Assembly: GCF_030406775.1 (NCBI RefSeq)
Contig: NZ_CP129119.1
Coordinates: 2,697,501 to 2,761,500 of the forward strand
Direction of reading: 5' to 3'
Length of the DNA stretch: 64,000 nt
DNA from: Sporosarcina trichiuri
GTDB taxonomy: Bacteria > Bacillota > Bacilli > Bacillales_A > Planococcaceae
Below the pieces are notes generated by a model, which saw only the letters and a program-made list of their open reading frames with translations, made no database searches and was not told the origin of the DNA. The position numbers and the translations under genes were made by a program. How positions within the stretch are numbered: the stretch's first letter is position 1; each line of letters begins with the position of its first letter. This document shows, one piece after another, positions 23,685 through 31,759 of the stretch.

Positions 23685-25799
23685 TCACTGAAATTTGTCC
23701 TTCCGGAACGGCAGCCACCAGTTCCAGTCACCGAACAGTTTCATGAGACTCGGCACGAGCAGCAGACGGATGATGGTCGCGTCGATGGCGACCGCAATGG
23801 CGATCCCGACGCCGATCTGTTTGACAGGCATGACGTCCGTGAACGCGAAGGCGCCCGTCAGGACGATCATGATCAGGGCCGCCGAAGTGATGACCTTGCT
23901 TGTCGCTGCAAGCCCTTCCACCGTGGATCGGTCATTATCACCGGTTTCAAGATAGGATTCCTGCATCCGTGAGATGAGGAACACTTCGTAGTCCATGCTC
24001 AATCCGAACACGAGACTGAACACGATGACCGGAATGATGAGCGCGATCGTCCCTGGATGGAGTCCGAAATGGCCATATTGGAAAATATAGACGAGCAGGC
24101 CGAACGATGCGGACAGGCCGCCGATGTTCATCACAATCGCCTTGAACGGGATGAGCAGCGACCGGAATGCGAGCATCAGGATGATGAATGTCGAGACGAT
24201 GATGATCAGCAGAGCATAGACGATATTGTCCGCGATTTCATCGAAAATCTCCTGGTTGAATTTCGCTTCTCCGCCGATTTTCATGTCCCAGGGAGTATCC
24301 TTCTCCGACCAGGTGCGAGCCCAGTCCTGCGCTTCCGTGGAGGCCCCGTCGGCGTTCAGAGTGACCGGAATCATGAGCCGGTCCCCTGATGTGAAGGCGT
24401 CCAGCAGGGGCTCGAGTTTTGCCTGCTGTTCAGGGACCTGAAGTGCCTGGCTGAAGACGGTGGGGTCCCCGATGCCGCTCTCACTGAACACAGTCGTCAC
24501 CTGCCCCGTGAGCGGATCTTGTTCGAGCGCCTCCTGTACATCTTTCATGGCATCGAGCCCGTCATCGTCAGTCCAGCCGCCGTCCCGCTCGGCGATGACG
24601 AAGGCGGTCGACTCATCCCGCATGCCGAATGCATCTTCCATATGCTCATACGCAGATCGGGTATCATACGTGAGGGGAAGTGAGTCGATCTGCGGGATGG
24701 TGAGGGTCATGTTGCGGACGGGAATGAGCGCCGTGCCCAAGATAGCAAGCGCGACAATCGTAATCAGGACAGGCCGCTTGATGACGCCTTCTGCGAACTT
24801 CCGCCAGCCGTCCGTGTCATGCTTCACACGGAGCACTTTCCCTTTGTCGATCCGCTCCTTCAAAACGAGCAGGACGGACGGCAGCAGGGTGATCGACGCA
24901 AGGACCGCCATCGTCACGACGATCATACCGCCGAGGGCGATGTTCTGGAAGATGTCCACCCGGATGAGCAGCATGGCACCGAGACCGATGAACACACAGA
25001 ATGCCGAGAAGATGATCGACCGGCCGGCGGTTTCAATGGTTGTCCGCACAGCGCCCGGGATCGGCTGCAGCTTCCGCTCTTCCCGGTAGCGGCTGATGAA
25101 CAGCAGCGCAAAGTCGATACTGAGCGCCAGACCGAGCATCGGGATAATATTCAGGACGAAAATGGACAGGTCGACATACTTGCCGAACAGCGCCAGGATG
25201 CCGAATGACGGAATGATCGTCGCCACACCGATCAGGATCGGCACGAGCGATGCGGTCACGGTGCCGAATGCGAACAGCAGCACAATCAGGGCGATCGGCA
25301 GTCCGATGGCTTCCGCGATCATCAGGTCTTTCTGGCTCGCCGTATTGATATCCTTCGTGATCGGGGACTGCCCGGTCAGCGTGATGCCGTCATCGGTGCC
25401 GACCGCGTCTCGGATTTTGGAGACGATGTCGGATTTATCGCTTTCACTGTCATCGAACTGCAGGAGAGCATAGGAGATATCCGGTTTATGCTGATCGGGT
25501 TCATCGAGCGGGGACACGATGTTTTCCGTGAGTGTCAGCCGGCTGACCGCGGACAAGGCGTCTTGGATTTCACTGTCGGTCTTCCGCTCGAATACGAGAA
25601 ACATCGTTTCATCAGGCTGGTCGAAATCATGCGTCAGGATATGCGAGACATCTTCCTGTTCGCCGTCCATCCGGAACCCATCTCCTTCGAGCAGGCCCGG
25701 CAGCCGGATTGCAAAGACGGCGAGCCCGGCCAGCAGTACGAGCCAGGCAGCGATGACCCATTTGTAGCGAGCGGCGATAAATCTTGAAAACGTCTTCAT
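23685..25799 (-). CDS. MMPL/RND-family transporter (YdfJ-like)
   Basis: 704 residues with the usual RND half-repeats: an N-terminal membrane helix (~15-32), an outer loop, a six-helix bundle with LSIDFALLFISRYREER (proton-relay Asp), a second outer loop, and a second bundle containing GLSMDYEVFLISRMQE and the final VAIDATIIRLLLVPSLMKLFGDWNWWLP. This last motif is characteristic of MMPL proteins of actinobacteria and Bacillota, including B. subtilis YdfJ. Unlike the first MMPL protein in this window it lacks the long Gly/Ser heptad region and has no regulator beside it. AAGGAGT sets the start. Export of lipids or drugs is likely; substrate unknown. Confidence 0.87.
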   Translation of the reverse strand: MKTFSRFIAARYKWVIAAWLVLLAGLAVFAIRLPGLLEGDGFRMDGEQEDVSHILTHDFDQPDETMFLVFERKTDSEIQDALSAVSRLTLTENIVSPLDEPDQHKPDISYALLQFDDSESDKSDIVSKIRDAVGTDDGITLTGQSPITKDINTASQKDLMIAEAIGLPIALIVLLFAFGTVTASLVPILIGVATIIPSFGILALFGKYVDLSIFVLNIIPMLGLALSIDFALLFISRYREERKLQPIPGAVRTTIETAGRSIIFSAFCVFIGLGAMLLIRVDIFQNIALGGMIVVTMAVLASITLLPSVLLVLKERIDKGKVLRVKHDTDGWRKFAEGVIKRPVLITIVALAILGTALIPVRNMTLTIPQIDSLPLTYDTRSAYEHMEDAFGMRDESTAFVIAERDGGWTDDDGLDAMKDVQEALEQDPLTGQVTTVFSESGIGDPTVFSQALQVPEQQAKLEPLLDAFTSGDRLMIPVTLNADGASTEAQDWARTWSEKDTPWDMKIGGEAKFNQEIFDEIADNIVYALLIIIVSTFIILMLAFRSLLIPFKAIVMNIGGLSASFGLLVYIFQYGHFGLHPGTIALIIPVIVFSLVFGLSMDYEVFLISRMQESYLETGDNDRSTVEGLAATSKVITSAALIMIVLTGAFAFTDVMPVKQIGVGIAIAVAIDATIIRLLLVPSLMKLFGDWNWWLPFRKDKFQ

Positions 25800-25883
25800 G
25801 GCATACTCCTTCTTTCTCTCAGGAAATCCTTTCCTTCATCATAGCGGCTCACTGCCGGGAAGGGAACTGATTTGTGGGGAAGA

Positions 25884-25998
25884 ATACGCGCGGCCGGGGA
25901 GCAGATACGCGCGGCCGGGGAGAGAATACGCGCGCGCCCGGAAATATGCGCGGCGCCAGTCCAAATACGCGCGGCCCAGGCCGAGATACGCGCGCGCA
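25884..25998. repeat. Tandem array 5: six ATACGCGCG units, 21 bp apart
   Basis: The motif begins at 25884, 25905, 25926, 25944 (as ATATGCGCGG), 25965 and 25986; spacing is 21 bp except one 18-bp step. Spacers are GC-rich (GGCCGGGGAG in the first two). It is the only thing in the gap between the MMPL gene and the cold-shock terminator. Confidence 0.85.
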
Positions 25999-26013
25999 GC
26001 AAGCCCAGAACCA

Positions 26014-26046
26014 TAAAAAAACCGCCCCCCGGAGGGAGCGGTTTTG
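26014..26046 (-). terminator. Terminator of the cold-shock gene
   Basis: On the minus strand AAAACCGCTCC...GGGGCGGTTTTTTT; arms CCGCtCC/GGgGCGG with a T7 run. Confidence 0.75.
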
Positions 26047-26061
26047 TAAGGGTGAAGTCAA

Positions 26062-26262
26062 TTAGTTCTTTTCAACGTTTGTAGCTTGAAGACCGCGCTG
26101 GCCTTGCTCGATGTCGAAAGTTACGTCCTGGCCTTCTTCAAGAGTCTTGAAGCCTTCGCCTTGGATAGCTGAGAAGTGTACGAATACGTCGTCGCCATCT
26201 TCACGCTCGATGAAGCCATAACCTTTTTCTGCGTTAAACCATTTTACTTTACCATGTTCCAT
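26062..26262 (-). CDS. csp: CspA-family cold-shock protein
   Basis: 66 residues, the full length of the family. [16 protein letters not shown] contains RNP1 and DVFVHFSAI is RNP2, the two aromatic patches that bind single-stranded RNA and DNA; the C-terminus [10 protein letters not shown] completes the five-stranded OB fold. Acts as an RNA chaperone. ATG 26262 has AGGAGGAAAC 6-8 bp upstream; upstream in-frame ATG codons are part of the leader. The promoter at 26375-26403 leaves a leader of about 105 nt, typical of csp genes that control translation by leader folding. Confidence 0.93.
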   Translation of the reverse strand: MEHGKVKWFNAEKGYGFIEREDGDDVFVHFSAIQGEGFKTLEEGQDVTFDIEQGQRGLQATNVEKN

Positions 26263-26374
26263 GTTTGTTTCCTCCTCGTATGCAACCAGCATACATTGTG
26301 TTACTATCCTTGCTCAAGTCTTAAAGGGTCAAGTGCACCTCGACCATCGCACCGAACAAAAATAATTCTTCTTT

Positions 26375-26403
26375 ATCATAACAGAGGTGTTCTGGGAGTG
26401 CAA
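26375..26403 (-). promoter_or_regulatory. Promoter of the cold-shock gene
   Basis: Minus-strand TTGCAC (26403-26398), 17-bp spacer, TATGAT (26380-26375). Gives a long 5' leader. Confidence 0.7.
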
Positions 26404-26418
26404 CCCATACGATTCAAA

Positions 26419-27417
26419 TTAAAAGAACAAGTCCAGCAATTGATACAGAACCGCTGCCATGGCTGCGGAGATCGGCATCGTGATCACCCAGGTGATGACA
26501 ATCTTCTTCGCTGTGCCCCATTTCACGCCTTTGACCCGCTGTGCAGACCCGACGCCCATGATGGACGAAGAGATGACATGTGTGGTGGAGACCGGCAGAT
26601 GGAGAAGCGTCGCACCGAAAATGATGGCAGCCGAGTTGAGATCGGCCGCCGCACCGTGGATCGGCCGGATCTTCATGATTTTACCGCCGACGGTCTTGAT
26701 GATCTTATAGCCGCCGATCGAGGTGCCGATTCCCATCGAGGTGGCCGCTGCAATGCGGACCCACATCTGGATGTCGTCACCGGTCTGCAGGTTGGCCGCG
26801 ATCAGCGCCATCGTGATGATCCCCATCGCTTTCTGCGCGTCATTCGTTCCGTGCGTGAATGACTGGATTGCAGCCGTCAAGATCTGCAGATAGCGGATGC
26901 GCTTGTTCGCCTTGAACAGGTTGCGGTTCTTCAGCACCCGGCGCAGCAGCGACATGACGATGAAGCCGCCGACGATTGCGATGACCGGGGAGATCAGCAG
27001 GGCTTCCAGGATTTTGATGAATCCACTGTAATTCAGGATCGCAAAACCGGCTGCTGAAATCGCAGCACCCGCGATCGAGCCGATCAGCGCATGCGACGAA
27101 CTGGACGGGATACCGAAATACCAAGTCACCAAGTTCCAGATGATTGCGGACAGCAGGGCGGCCAGGATGACCAGGGAGCCGTTTTCCAGTGTGAACGGGT
27201 CGACGATGTCCTTTGAAATCGTCTTTGCGACCCCTGTGAACGTCAGGGCGCCGGCGAAATTCATGGTGGCCGCCAGCAGAATGGCCACACGCGGCTTCAG
27301 CGCCCGTGTGGAAACGGACGTCGCGATTGCGTTCGCAGTATCGTGGAATCCGTTGATGAAGTCGAAGGCGAGTGCACAGACGACGATTAAGATCGTCAGA
27401 AGGAGAACTATATCCAT
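26419..27417 (-). CDS. pit: Inorganic phosphate transporter, PiT family
   Basis: 332 residues, about 10-11 membrane segments. The two inverted PHO4 repeats are evident: FDFINGFHDTANAIATSVSTRAL near residue 18 and SFTHGTNDAQKAMGIITMAL near residue 187, both with the GxxDxANA-type signature. GIPSSSSHALIGSIAGAAI and LPVSTTHVISSSIMGVG are the matching inner helices. It imports phosphate as a metal complex with protons. It lies 11 bp after the DUF47 gene, the same order as B. subtilis ykaA-pit. No terminator is seen before the cold-shock promoter, so some read-through is possible. Confidence 0.92.
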   Translation of the reverse strand: MDIVLLLTILIVVCALAFDFINGFHDTANAIATSVSTRALKPRVAILLAATMNFAGALTFTGVAKTISKDIVDPFTLENGSLVILAALLSAIIWNLVTWYFGIPSSSSHALIGSIAGAAISAAGFAILNYSGFIKILEALLISPVIAIVGGFIVMSLLRRVLKNRNLFKANKRIRYLQILTAAIQSFTHGTNDAQKAMGIITMALIAANLQTGDDIQMWVRIAAATSMGIGTSIGGYKIIKTVGGKIMKIRPIHGAAADLNSAAIIFGATLLHLPVSTTHVISSSIMGVGSAQRVKGVKWGTAKKIVITWVITMPISAAMAAVLYQLLDLFF

Positions 27418-27428
27418 TGTAGGCCTCC

Positions 27429-28049
27429 TTAGGCGTTCCGCATGATGATCGTCTCAATCAGATTGGCGACATCCTGGCAGTAGTCTGCGATTTCTTCGAG
27501 CAGTTCATAGATATCTTTCAATTTGATGATTTGGATCGGATCGGTCTCCGTCACGAACAGCTGCTTGATGGATGTCCGCAGCACTTCGTCGCAGATGCGT
27601 TCGTACTCCTTGATGCTGACAGCGTGTTCGCGCATCTCCACGAGTTTCTTGCGCTCCAGCAGTTTCATCGCTTTAACGATTTCGTCCGAGCTTTTCACGA
27701 TGTTTTCCATGAATTTGTGCATATATCCGTCGATTTCCGTGAGCGAGAACATTTCCAGGTTGGCAGCGAAATGTTCGACACCGTCGAGGATATCATCCAT
27801 TTTGATGGCCACTTGCAGGATGTCTTCCCGCTCGATCGGTGTCATGAAAGAGGTATTGAGATTGGTGATGAGGTCGTGGATCAGATCATCGCCTTCCGTT
27901 TCATACCACTTCAATTTGATGCTGACTTCTTTCAAGTCGGCAGCGGAATTCACTTTATAATCATTTGCATAGTGCATCGCTTCCTGCACGTGTTCGGCAA
28001 TGGCGACCAGGGCTGCAAAGAAAGGATCTGTTTTTCTCGGGCTGAACAT
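27429..28049 (-). CDS. ykaA: DUF47 PhoU-like protein, Pit accessory
   Basis: 206 residues, all helical, with the PhoU-like three-helix bundles and acidic metal-binding patterns (IALKMDDILDGVEHFAANL-type stretch, KLKDIYELLEEIADYCQDVANLIE). Proteins of this family are encoded beside pit genes and are thought to regulate phosphate uptake. ATG 28049 is chosen because GGAGGTCAGC precedes it; the frame extends upstream without a site. First gene of the operon with pit. A candidate promoter (TTCGTC, 18 bp, TATGAT with -10 at 28105-28100) lies about 50 bp upstream. Confidence 0.87.
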   Translation of the reverse strand: MFSPRKTDPFFAALVAIAEHVQEAMHYANDYKVNSAADLKEVSIKLKWYETEGDDLIHDLITNLNTSFMTPIEREDILQVAIKMDDILDGVEHFAANLEMFSLTEIDGYMHKFMENIVKSSDEIVKAMKLLERKKLVEMREHAVSIKEYERICDEVLRTSIKQLFVTETDPIQIIKLKDIYELLEEIADYCQDVANLIETIIMRNA

Positions 28050-28247
28050 GGCTGACCTCCATCCGGATATTCGGAATGTAATAATTTGATAACGCATCTA
28101 TCATAGCAAACCGCCGCCGTTTAGACGAATAGATTTTTTCAGGATTCGACAATTTTCTCGAGTTCTGCATCCGGTTATCCATTTTTTATTCATATTTGTC
28201 AGCCTTCTCTCACTTTTAGTGCATTATTCAAAATTTTTTCAGCGGAA

Positions 28248-28273
28248 TGAATCCTTTCGCTTGCTTGCCCGTA
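28248..28273 (+). promoter_or_regulatory. Sigma-W-like promoter of yuaF-floT
   Basis: TGAATC (28248-28253), 16-bp spacer, CGTA (28270-28273). The B. subtilis sigma-W consensus is TGAAAC-N16/17-CGTA and its yuaF-floT operon is a sigma-W target. The -10 lies 27 bp before the yuaF start. Confidence 0.65.
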
Positions 28274-28299
28274 TACAATAGGCAAAGGAGGTGTTTGAA

Positions 28300-28833
28300 A
28301 TGGAAGTGTTCGGAATCCCGATCGGCGACCTATACTTACCTGTCCTTATCATTTCAGGGATTGCTACGCTGTTATACTTATTCTTCAGTGATCTGACAGA
28401 TGGATCCGGTGAACTTCATCCATTGCTCGATCCAGCTGTGCTGCTTCCGTTCGTCACATTGACGGCGACATGGGGATACATCCTGGAGCTGGTTACGGGG
28501 CTCGGCAGCGGCTGGGTTCTGGCGATTTCACTTGCGGCATCAGCCGTGCTTGATTTCCTGCTGTATTTCTTCATCCTGCTGCCGCTCAAATCCGCAGAAG
28601 TATCGCTTGCCTATAATGATGAATCGCTTGCCGGTAAGGTCGGGAAGGTGATTGTCCCGATTCCGGCGGACGGATTCGGGGAGATCGTCATCGAGACGGT
28701 CAACGGACTGCTGTCGAAGCGGGCCGCCGGCTATGAGAACACCCCAATCGAGTACGGGAAGGAAGTTCTGATTATCGAGGTGACGGCCGGGACGTTCATC
28801 GTCAAAGAATACGAGCCTTTCCGTTTCAAATAA
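28300..28833 (+). CDS. yuaF: NfeD-like membrane protein, FloT partner (YuaF)
   Basis: 177 residues. Three membrane segments (about 10-28, 43-65, 72-95) are followed by a C-terminal OB fold (~100-177: AGKVGKVIVPIPADGFGEIVIETVNG...GKEVLIIEVTAGTFIVKEY). This short NfeD2 form is encoded next to flotillin in Bacilli and takes part in membrane microdomain organisation. ATG 28300 is preceded by AAAGGAGGTG at 6 bp; a GTG at 28291 overlaps that site and is unlikely. First gene of the operon with floT, driven by the sigma-W-like promoter. Confidence 0.88.
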   Translation: MEVFGIPIGDLYLPVLIISGIATLLYLFFSDLTDGSGELHPLLDPAVLLPFVTLTATWGYILELVTGLGSGWVLAISLAASAVLDFLLYFFILLPLKSAEVSLAYNDESLAGKVGKVIVPIPADGFGEIVIETVNGLLSKRAAGYENTPIEYGKEVLIIEVTAGTFIVKEYEPFRFK

Positions 28834-28862
28834 CTTTTTAGCAGAAAAAAGGGGGAAAAGAC

Positions 28863-30440
28863 ATGCCAGCAGAATTGCCAGCGATGTGGATTGCCATTGC
28901 CATCGCCGTATTTGTTGTGTTAGCCGTTATTCTCGTGTACGTCACGAAGTACCGTACAGTCGGTCCGGATGAGGCACTGATCGTGACAGGCAGCTATTTG
29001 GGATCGAAAAATGTCCATACGGATGACTCCGGAAACAGAGTGAAGATCATCCGGGGCGGCGGTACATTCGTGCTGCCGGTATTCCAGCAGGCGACACCGC
29101 TCAGCCTGCTGTCGAGCAAACTGGAAGTGACGACACCGGAAGTGTATACGGAGCAAGGCGTACCAGTCATGGCGGACGGCACGGCGATCATCAAGATCGG
29201 CGGCTCGATCTCCGAGATCGCGACTGCCGCCGAGCAGTTCCTCGGGAAGTCGAAGGAAGACCGGGAGAATGAAGCGAAAGAGGTGCTCGAAGGTCACCTG
29301 CGCTCGATCCTCGGGTCGATGACCGTCGAAGAGATCTATAAGAACCGTGACAAGTTCTCACAGGAAGTGCAGCGCGTTGCTTCCCAGGATCTAGCGAAAA
29401 TGGGATTGGTCATTGTATCCTTTACCATCAAGGATGTGCGCGATAAGAACGGCTACCTCGACTCGCTCGGGAAGCCGCGGATCGCACAGGTGAAACGGGA
29501 TGCGGACATTGCCACAGCGATTTCCGAAAAAGAGACGCGGATTAAAAACGCGGAAGCCTCGAAGGAAGCGCAGAAAGCGGAAATCGAGCGTGCCACGGAG
29601 ATTGCAGAAGCCGAAAAAGAGAACCAGCTGAAAGTGGCGGGTTACCGTCTTGAACAGGATGCTGCACGGGCCCGTGCCGACCAGGCGTATGAGCTGCAGA
29701 CAGCACGCTCGAAGCAGGAAGTCATGGAACAGGAAATGCAGATCCGGATCATCGAGCGTCAGAAGCAGATCGAACTCGAAGAGAAAGAGATCCAGCGCCG
29801 TGAACGCCAGTATGACTCCGAAGTGAAGAAGAAAGCGGATGCGGACCGCTACTCCGTCGAGCAGAACGCAGCCGCGGAGAAATCCCGTCAGCTCGCGGAA
29901 GCCGATGCCGAGAAATACCGCATCGAAGCACGTGCAGCGGCCGATGCGGAGAAAGTCCGTCTCGACGGTACGGCACGCGCCGACGCCCAGCGCGCACAGG
30001 GTGAGTCCGAAGCGGAAGTCATCCGCCTGAAAGGTCTCGCGGAAGCGGAAGCGAAGCGCAAAATCGCAGAAGCCTTCGAACACTATGGCCAGGCCGCGAT
30101 GCTCGACATGATCGTCGGCATGCTTCCGGAGTATGCGAAGCAGGTCGCGAGTCCGCTCAGCAACATCGACAAGATCACGGTCGTCGACACGGGCAGCGGG
30201 GAAGGCGGCGGTGCCAACAAAGTCACCGGTTACGCCACCGACCTCATGTCCACCATGCAGGAATCGCTCGGCGCGACAACTGGTCTCAACATCAAGGAGA
30301 TGCTCGAGAGCTACGCCGGCAAAGGATCTGTCCGCCCGAGCATCGACAGCCTGACCGACGAACTGAAGAAATCCCGCTCGCCGCTCGCGGCAACGACGGA
30401 AGAGCCATCCAAGAACGAACCGAAGCAAACAGAAGACTGA
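28863..30440 (+). CDS. floT: Flotillin-like protein FloT
   Basis: 525 residues. One N-terminal membrane anchor (~8-28), an SPFH/PHB domain (~30-215, including YRTVGPDEALIVTGSYLG and GLVIVSFTIKDVRDKNGYL), then a long Ala/Glu/Arg-rich coiled coil (~220-420) with repeated EA and AEA motifs (ADAEKYRIEARAAADAEKVR), ending in a Gly-rich tail with a PEYAKQVASPLSNIDKI segment. This is the standard flotillin layout; FloT scaffolds membrane microdomains and affects fluidity and cell-wall synthesis. It follows yuaF by 29 bp with its own GGGGG site, and a strong terminator follows. Confidence 0.94.
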   Translation: MPAELPAMWIAIAIAVFVVLAVILVYVTKYRTVGPDEALIVTGSYLGSKNVHTDDSGNRVKIIRGGGTFVLPVFQQATPLSLLSSKLEVTTPEVYTEQGVPVMADGTAIIKIGGSISEIATAAEQFLGKSKEDRENEAKEVLEGHLRSILGSMTVEEIYKNRDKFSQEVQRVASQDLAKMGLVIVSFTIKDVRDKNGYLDSLGKPRIAQVKRDADIATAISEKETRIKNAEASKEAQKAEIERATEIAEAEKENQLKVAGYRLEQDAARARADQAYELQTARSKQEVMEQEMQIRIIERQKQIELEEKEIQRRERQYDSEVKKKADADRYSVEQNAAAEKSRQLAEADAEKYRIEARAAADAEKVRLDGTARADAQRAQGESEAEVIRLKGLAEAEAKRKIAEAFEHYGQAAMLDMIVGMLPEYAKQVASPLSNIDKITVVDTGSGEGGGANKVTGYATDLMSTMQESLGATTGLNIKEMLESYAGKGSVRPSIDSLTDELKKSRSPLAATTEEPSKNEPKQTED

Positions 30441-30447
30441 TATGCAG

Positions 30448-30483
30448 CTGCCGCTCCCTGAACTGGGGAGCGGCAGTTTTTGT
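30448..30483 (+). terminator. Terminator after floT
   Basis: CTGCCGCTCCC (30448-30458) / GGGAGCGGCAG (30466-30476) followed by TTTTTGTT. Confidence 0.88.
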
Positions 30484-30492
30484 TATGGAGGA

Positions 30493-30606
30493 ACCTTCAT
30501 GAAAAACTTGAAAGTGCTCATAAACCGCGCCAAACCGCTCATAAACTCCCCAAAGTGATCATAAATCAAAAAAGTGATCATAAACCACACCCAAGCGCTC
30601 ATAACT
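30493..30606 (+). repeat. Tandem array 2a: TCATAAA-type units, 19-21 bp apart
   Basis: TCAT at 30497 (degenerate), 30518, 30539, 30559, 30578 and 30599. Same TGATCATAAA and CGCTCATAAA variants as array 1. Ends in the block that recurs after array 2b. Confidence 0.85.
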
Positions 30607-30642
30607 TCACAATTCAGTCCTCCAGTGCCCCTCGGCCGCGGC
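30597..30642 (+). repeat. 46-bp direct repeat, copy A
   Basis: Matches 30893-30938 with one mismatch (offset 296 bp); it begins with the last GCTCATAA unit and ends CTCGGCCGCGGC. Similarity extends about 40 bp upstream into the arrays. Confidence 0.85.
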
Positions 30643-30688
30643 TCAACTGCTGCAACTTCAAACTCCCGGGCCGCGCAAAATGAAGAAG

Positions 30689-30735
30689 TCAAGGGCTGGC
30701 TTGCCGGCTCCGCTGCGCTCATATTTTCTGAGGCG
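30689..30735 (+). repeat. Conserved module downstream of array 2a
   Basis: GCTGGCTTGCCGGCTCCGC followed by TATTTTCTGAGG; aligns with 19021-19066 and 37021-37066. Confidence 0.6.
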
Positions 30736-30768
30736 AGATCGGGGACGGGGAGTGCTGCCAAGAGCAAA

Positions 30769-30902
30769 GTGATCATAAACCTGGTCAAACCGCTCATAAA
30801 TCAGCGAAAGTGATCATAAACACAGGTTTCCGCTCATAAACTCTCCGAAGTGATCATAAATCAAAAAAAGTGATCATAAACCACGTTCCAGTGCTCATAA
30901 CT
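30769..30902 (+). repeat. Tandem array 2b: seven TCATAAA-type units
   Basis: TCAT at 30773, 30794, 30814, 30834, 30854, 30874 and 30895, mostly alternating GTGATCATAAA and CCGCTCATAAA. Two consecutive TGATCATAAA units occur before the last one, exactly as in 2a. Confidence 0.85.
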
Positions 30903-30938
30903 TCACAATTCAGTCCTCCAGCGCCCCTCGGCCGCGGC
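30893..30938 (+). repeat. 46-bp direct repeat, copy B
   Basis: Second copy of 30597-30642. The sequence after it (30939-31050) differs from that after copy A and leads into the ABC transporter gene. Confidence 0.85.
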
Positions 30939-31057
30939 GCAATGCACCTCCCCCTGCGCGACTCTTCCAATCTTAAGAATTTCTTCATTTCCCTGCACAC
31001 TTTATCTAAAGATTTGCCTGTCATACTTGGTCTATCAGCAAAACCAAGGGGGACACA

Positions 31058-31759
31058 ATGGTGATCAAAGCAGAACATATATCACATTCATTCAAAATAG
31101 GAAAGAAGGGCAAGGAGCGGCCGGTGCCGGTCCTGAAAGACCTGACGCTCGAAGTGGGCAGAGGGGAGATCGTCTCGATCGTCGGCCGGAGCGGTTCCGG
31201 CAAATCGACACTGCTGCACATACTGGCAGGCTTCCTGAAGCCGGAATCCGGTACGATCACAGTGAACGGAACGGTGACTTCGGGGTTTAATGAGACCGAA
31301 AGCGCGGCGTTCCGGCTTGATCAGTTCGGTTTCATCTTCCAGAACTTCCAGCTCATGCCCGGCTTGACGACGTTTGAGAATATCGAACTGCCGCTCAAGC
31401 TGAAAGGGGTTAGCCGGACGGTGCGTCGCGCAGAAGTGACGGAACTGCTGAAGCAGGTCGGCCTGCAGGGAGTCCGCGATCATTACCCGAATGAGCTGTC
31501 GGGCGGCCAGCAGCAGCGGGTCAGCATCGCGCGCGCATTGATTACGAATCCGCCGGTCATTTTTGCGGATGAACCGACGGGCAGTCTCGACTCGGAAACC
31601 GAGCAGGAAATCCTGACCCTCATCCGGTCGCTGAACAAGACACGCGGCATCACGTTCGTCATCATCACGCATGACGACGAAGTGGCCGACACGGCGGACC
31701 GGGTCTATCAGATGCACGATGGCGTGCTTCTTGCAGGAGGTGCCCGTCATGCAGGTTAA
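31058..31759 (+). CDS. ABC transporter ATP-binding protein, MacB/LolD type
   Basis: 233 residues. Walker A GRSGSGKSTLLH (~38-49), Q loop FQNFQLMP, signature ELSGGQQQRVSIARAL and Walker B PPVIFADEPTGSLD (~160-172) followed by the H-loop FVIITHDDEVA are all intact. The MPGLTTFENIELPL segment is typical of the MacB/FtsE/LolD group that drives extrusion or envelope remodelling rather than classic transport through the membrane. GGGGGAC precedes the ATG. Its stop overlaps the permease gene by 11 bp. Confidence 0.9.
   Translation: MVIKAEHISHSFKIGKKGKERPVPVLKDLTLEVGRGEIVSIVGRSGSGKSTLLHILAGFLKPESGTITVNGTVTSGFNETESAAFRLDQFGFIFQNFQLMPGLTTFENIELPLKLKGVSRTVRRAEVTELLKQVGLQGVRDHYPNELSGGQQQRVSIARALITNPPVIFADEPTGSLDSETEQEILTLIRSLNKTRGITFVIITHDDEVADTADRVYQMHDGVLLAGGARHAG

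Noticed and set aside
25798..26084. Open frames rich in YARPG repeats across array 5
   Set aside because: Same cause: the 21-bp motif spacing. Several frames and both strands are open because CGCGCG-rich DNA lacks stop codons.
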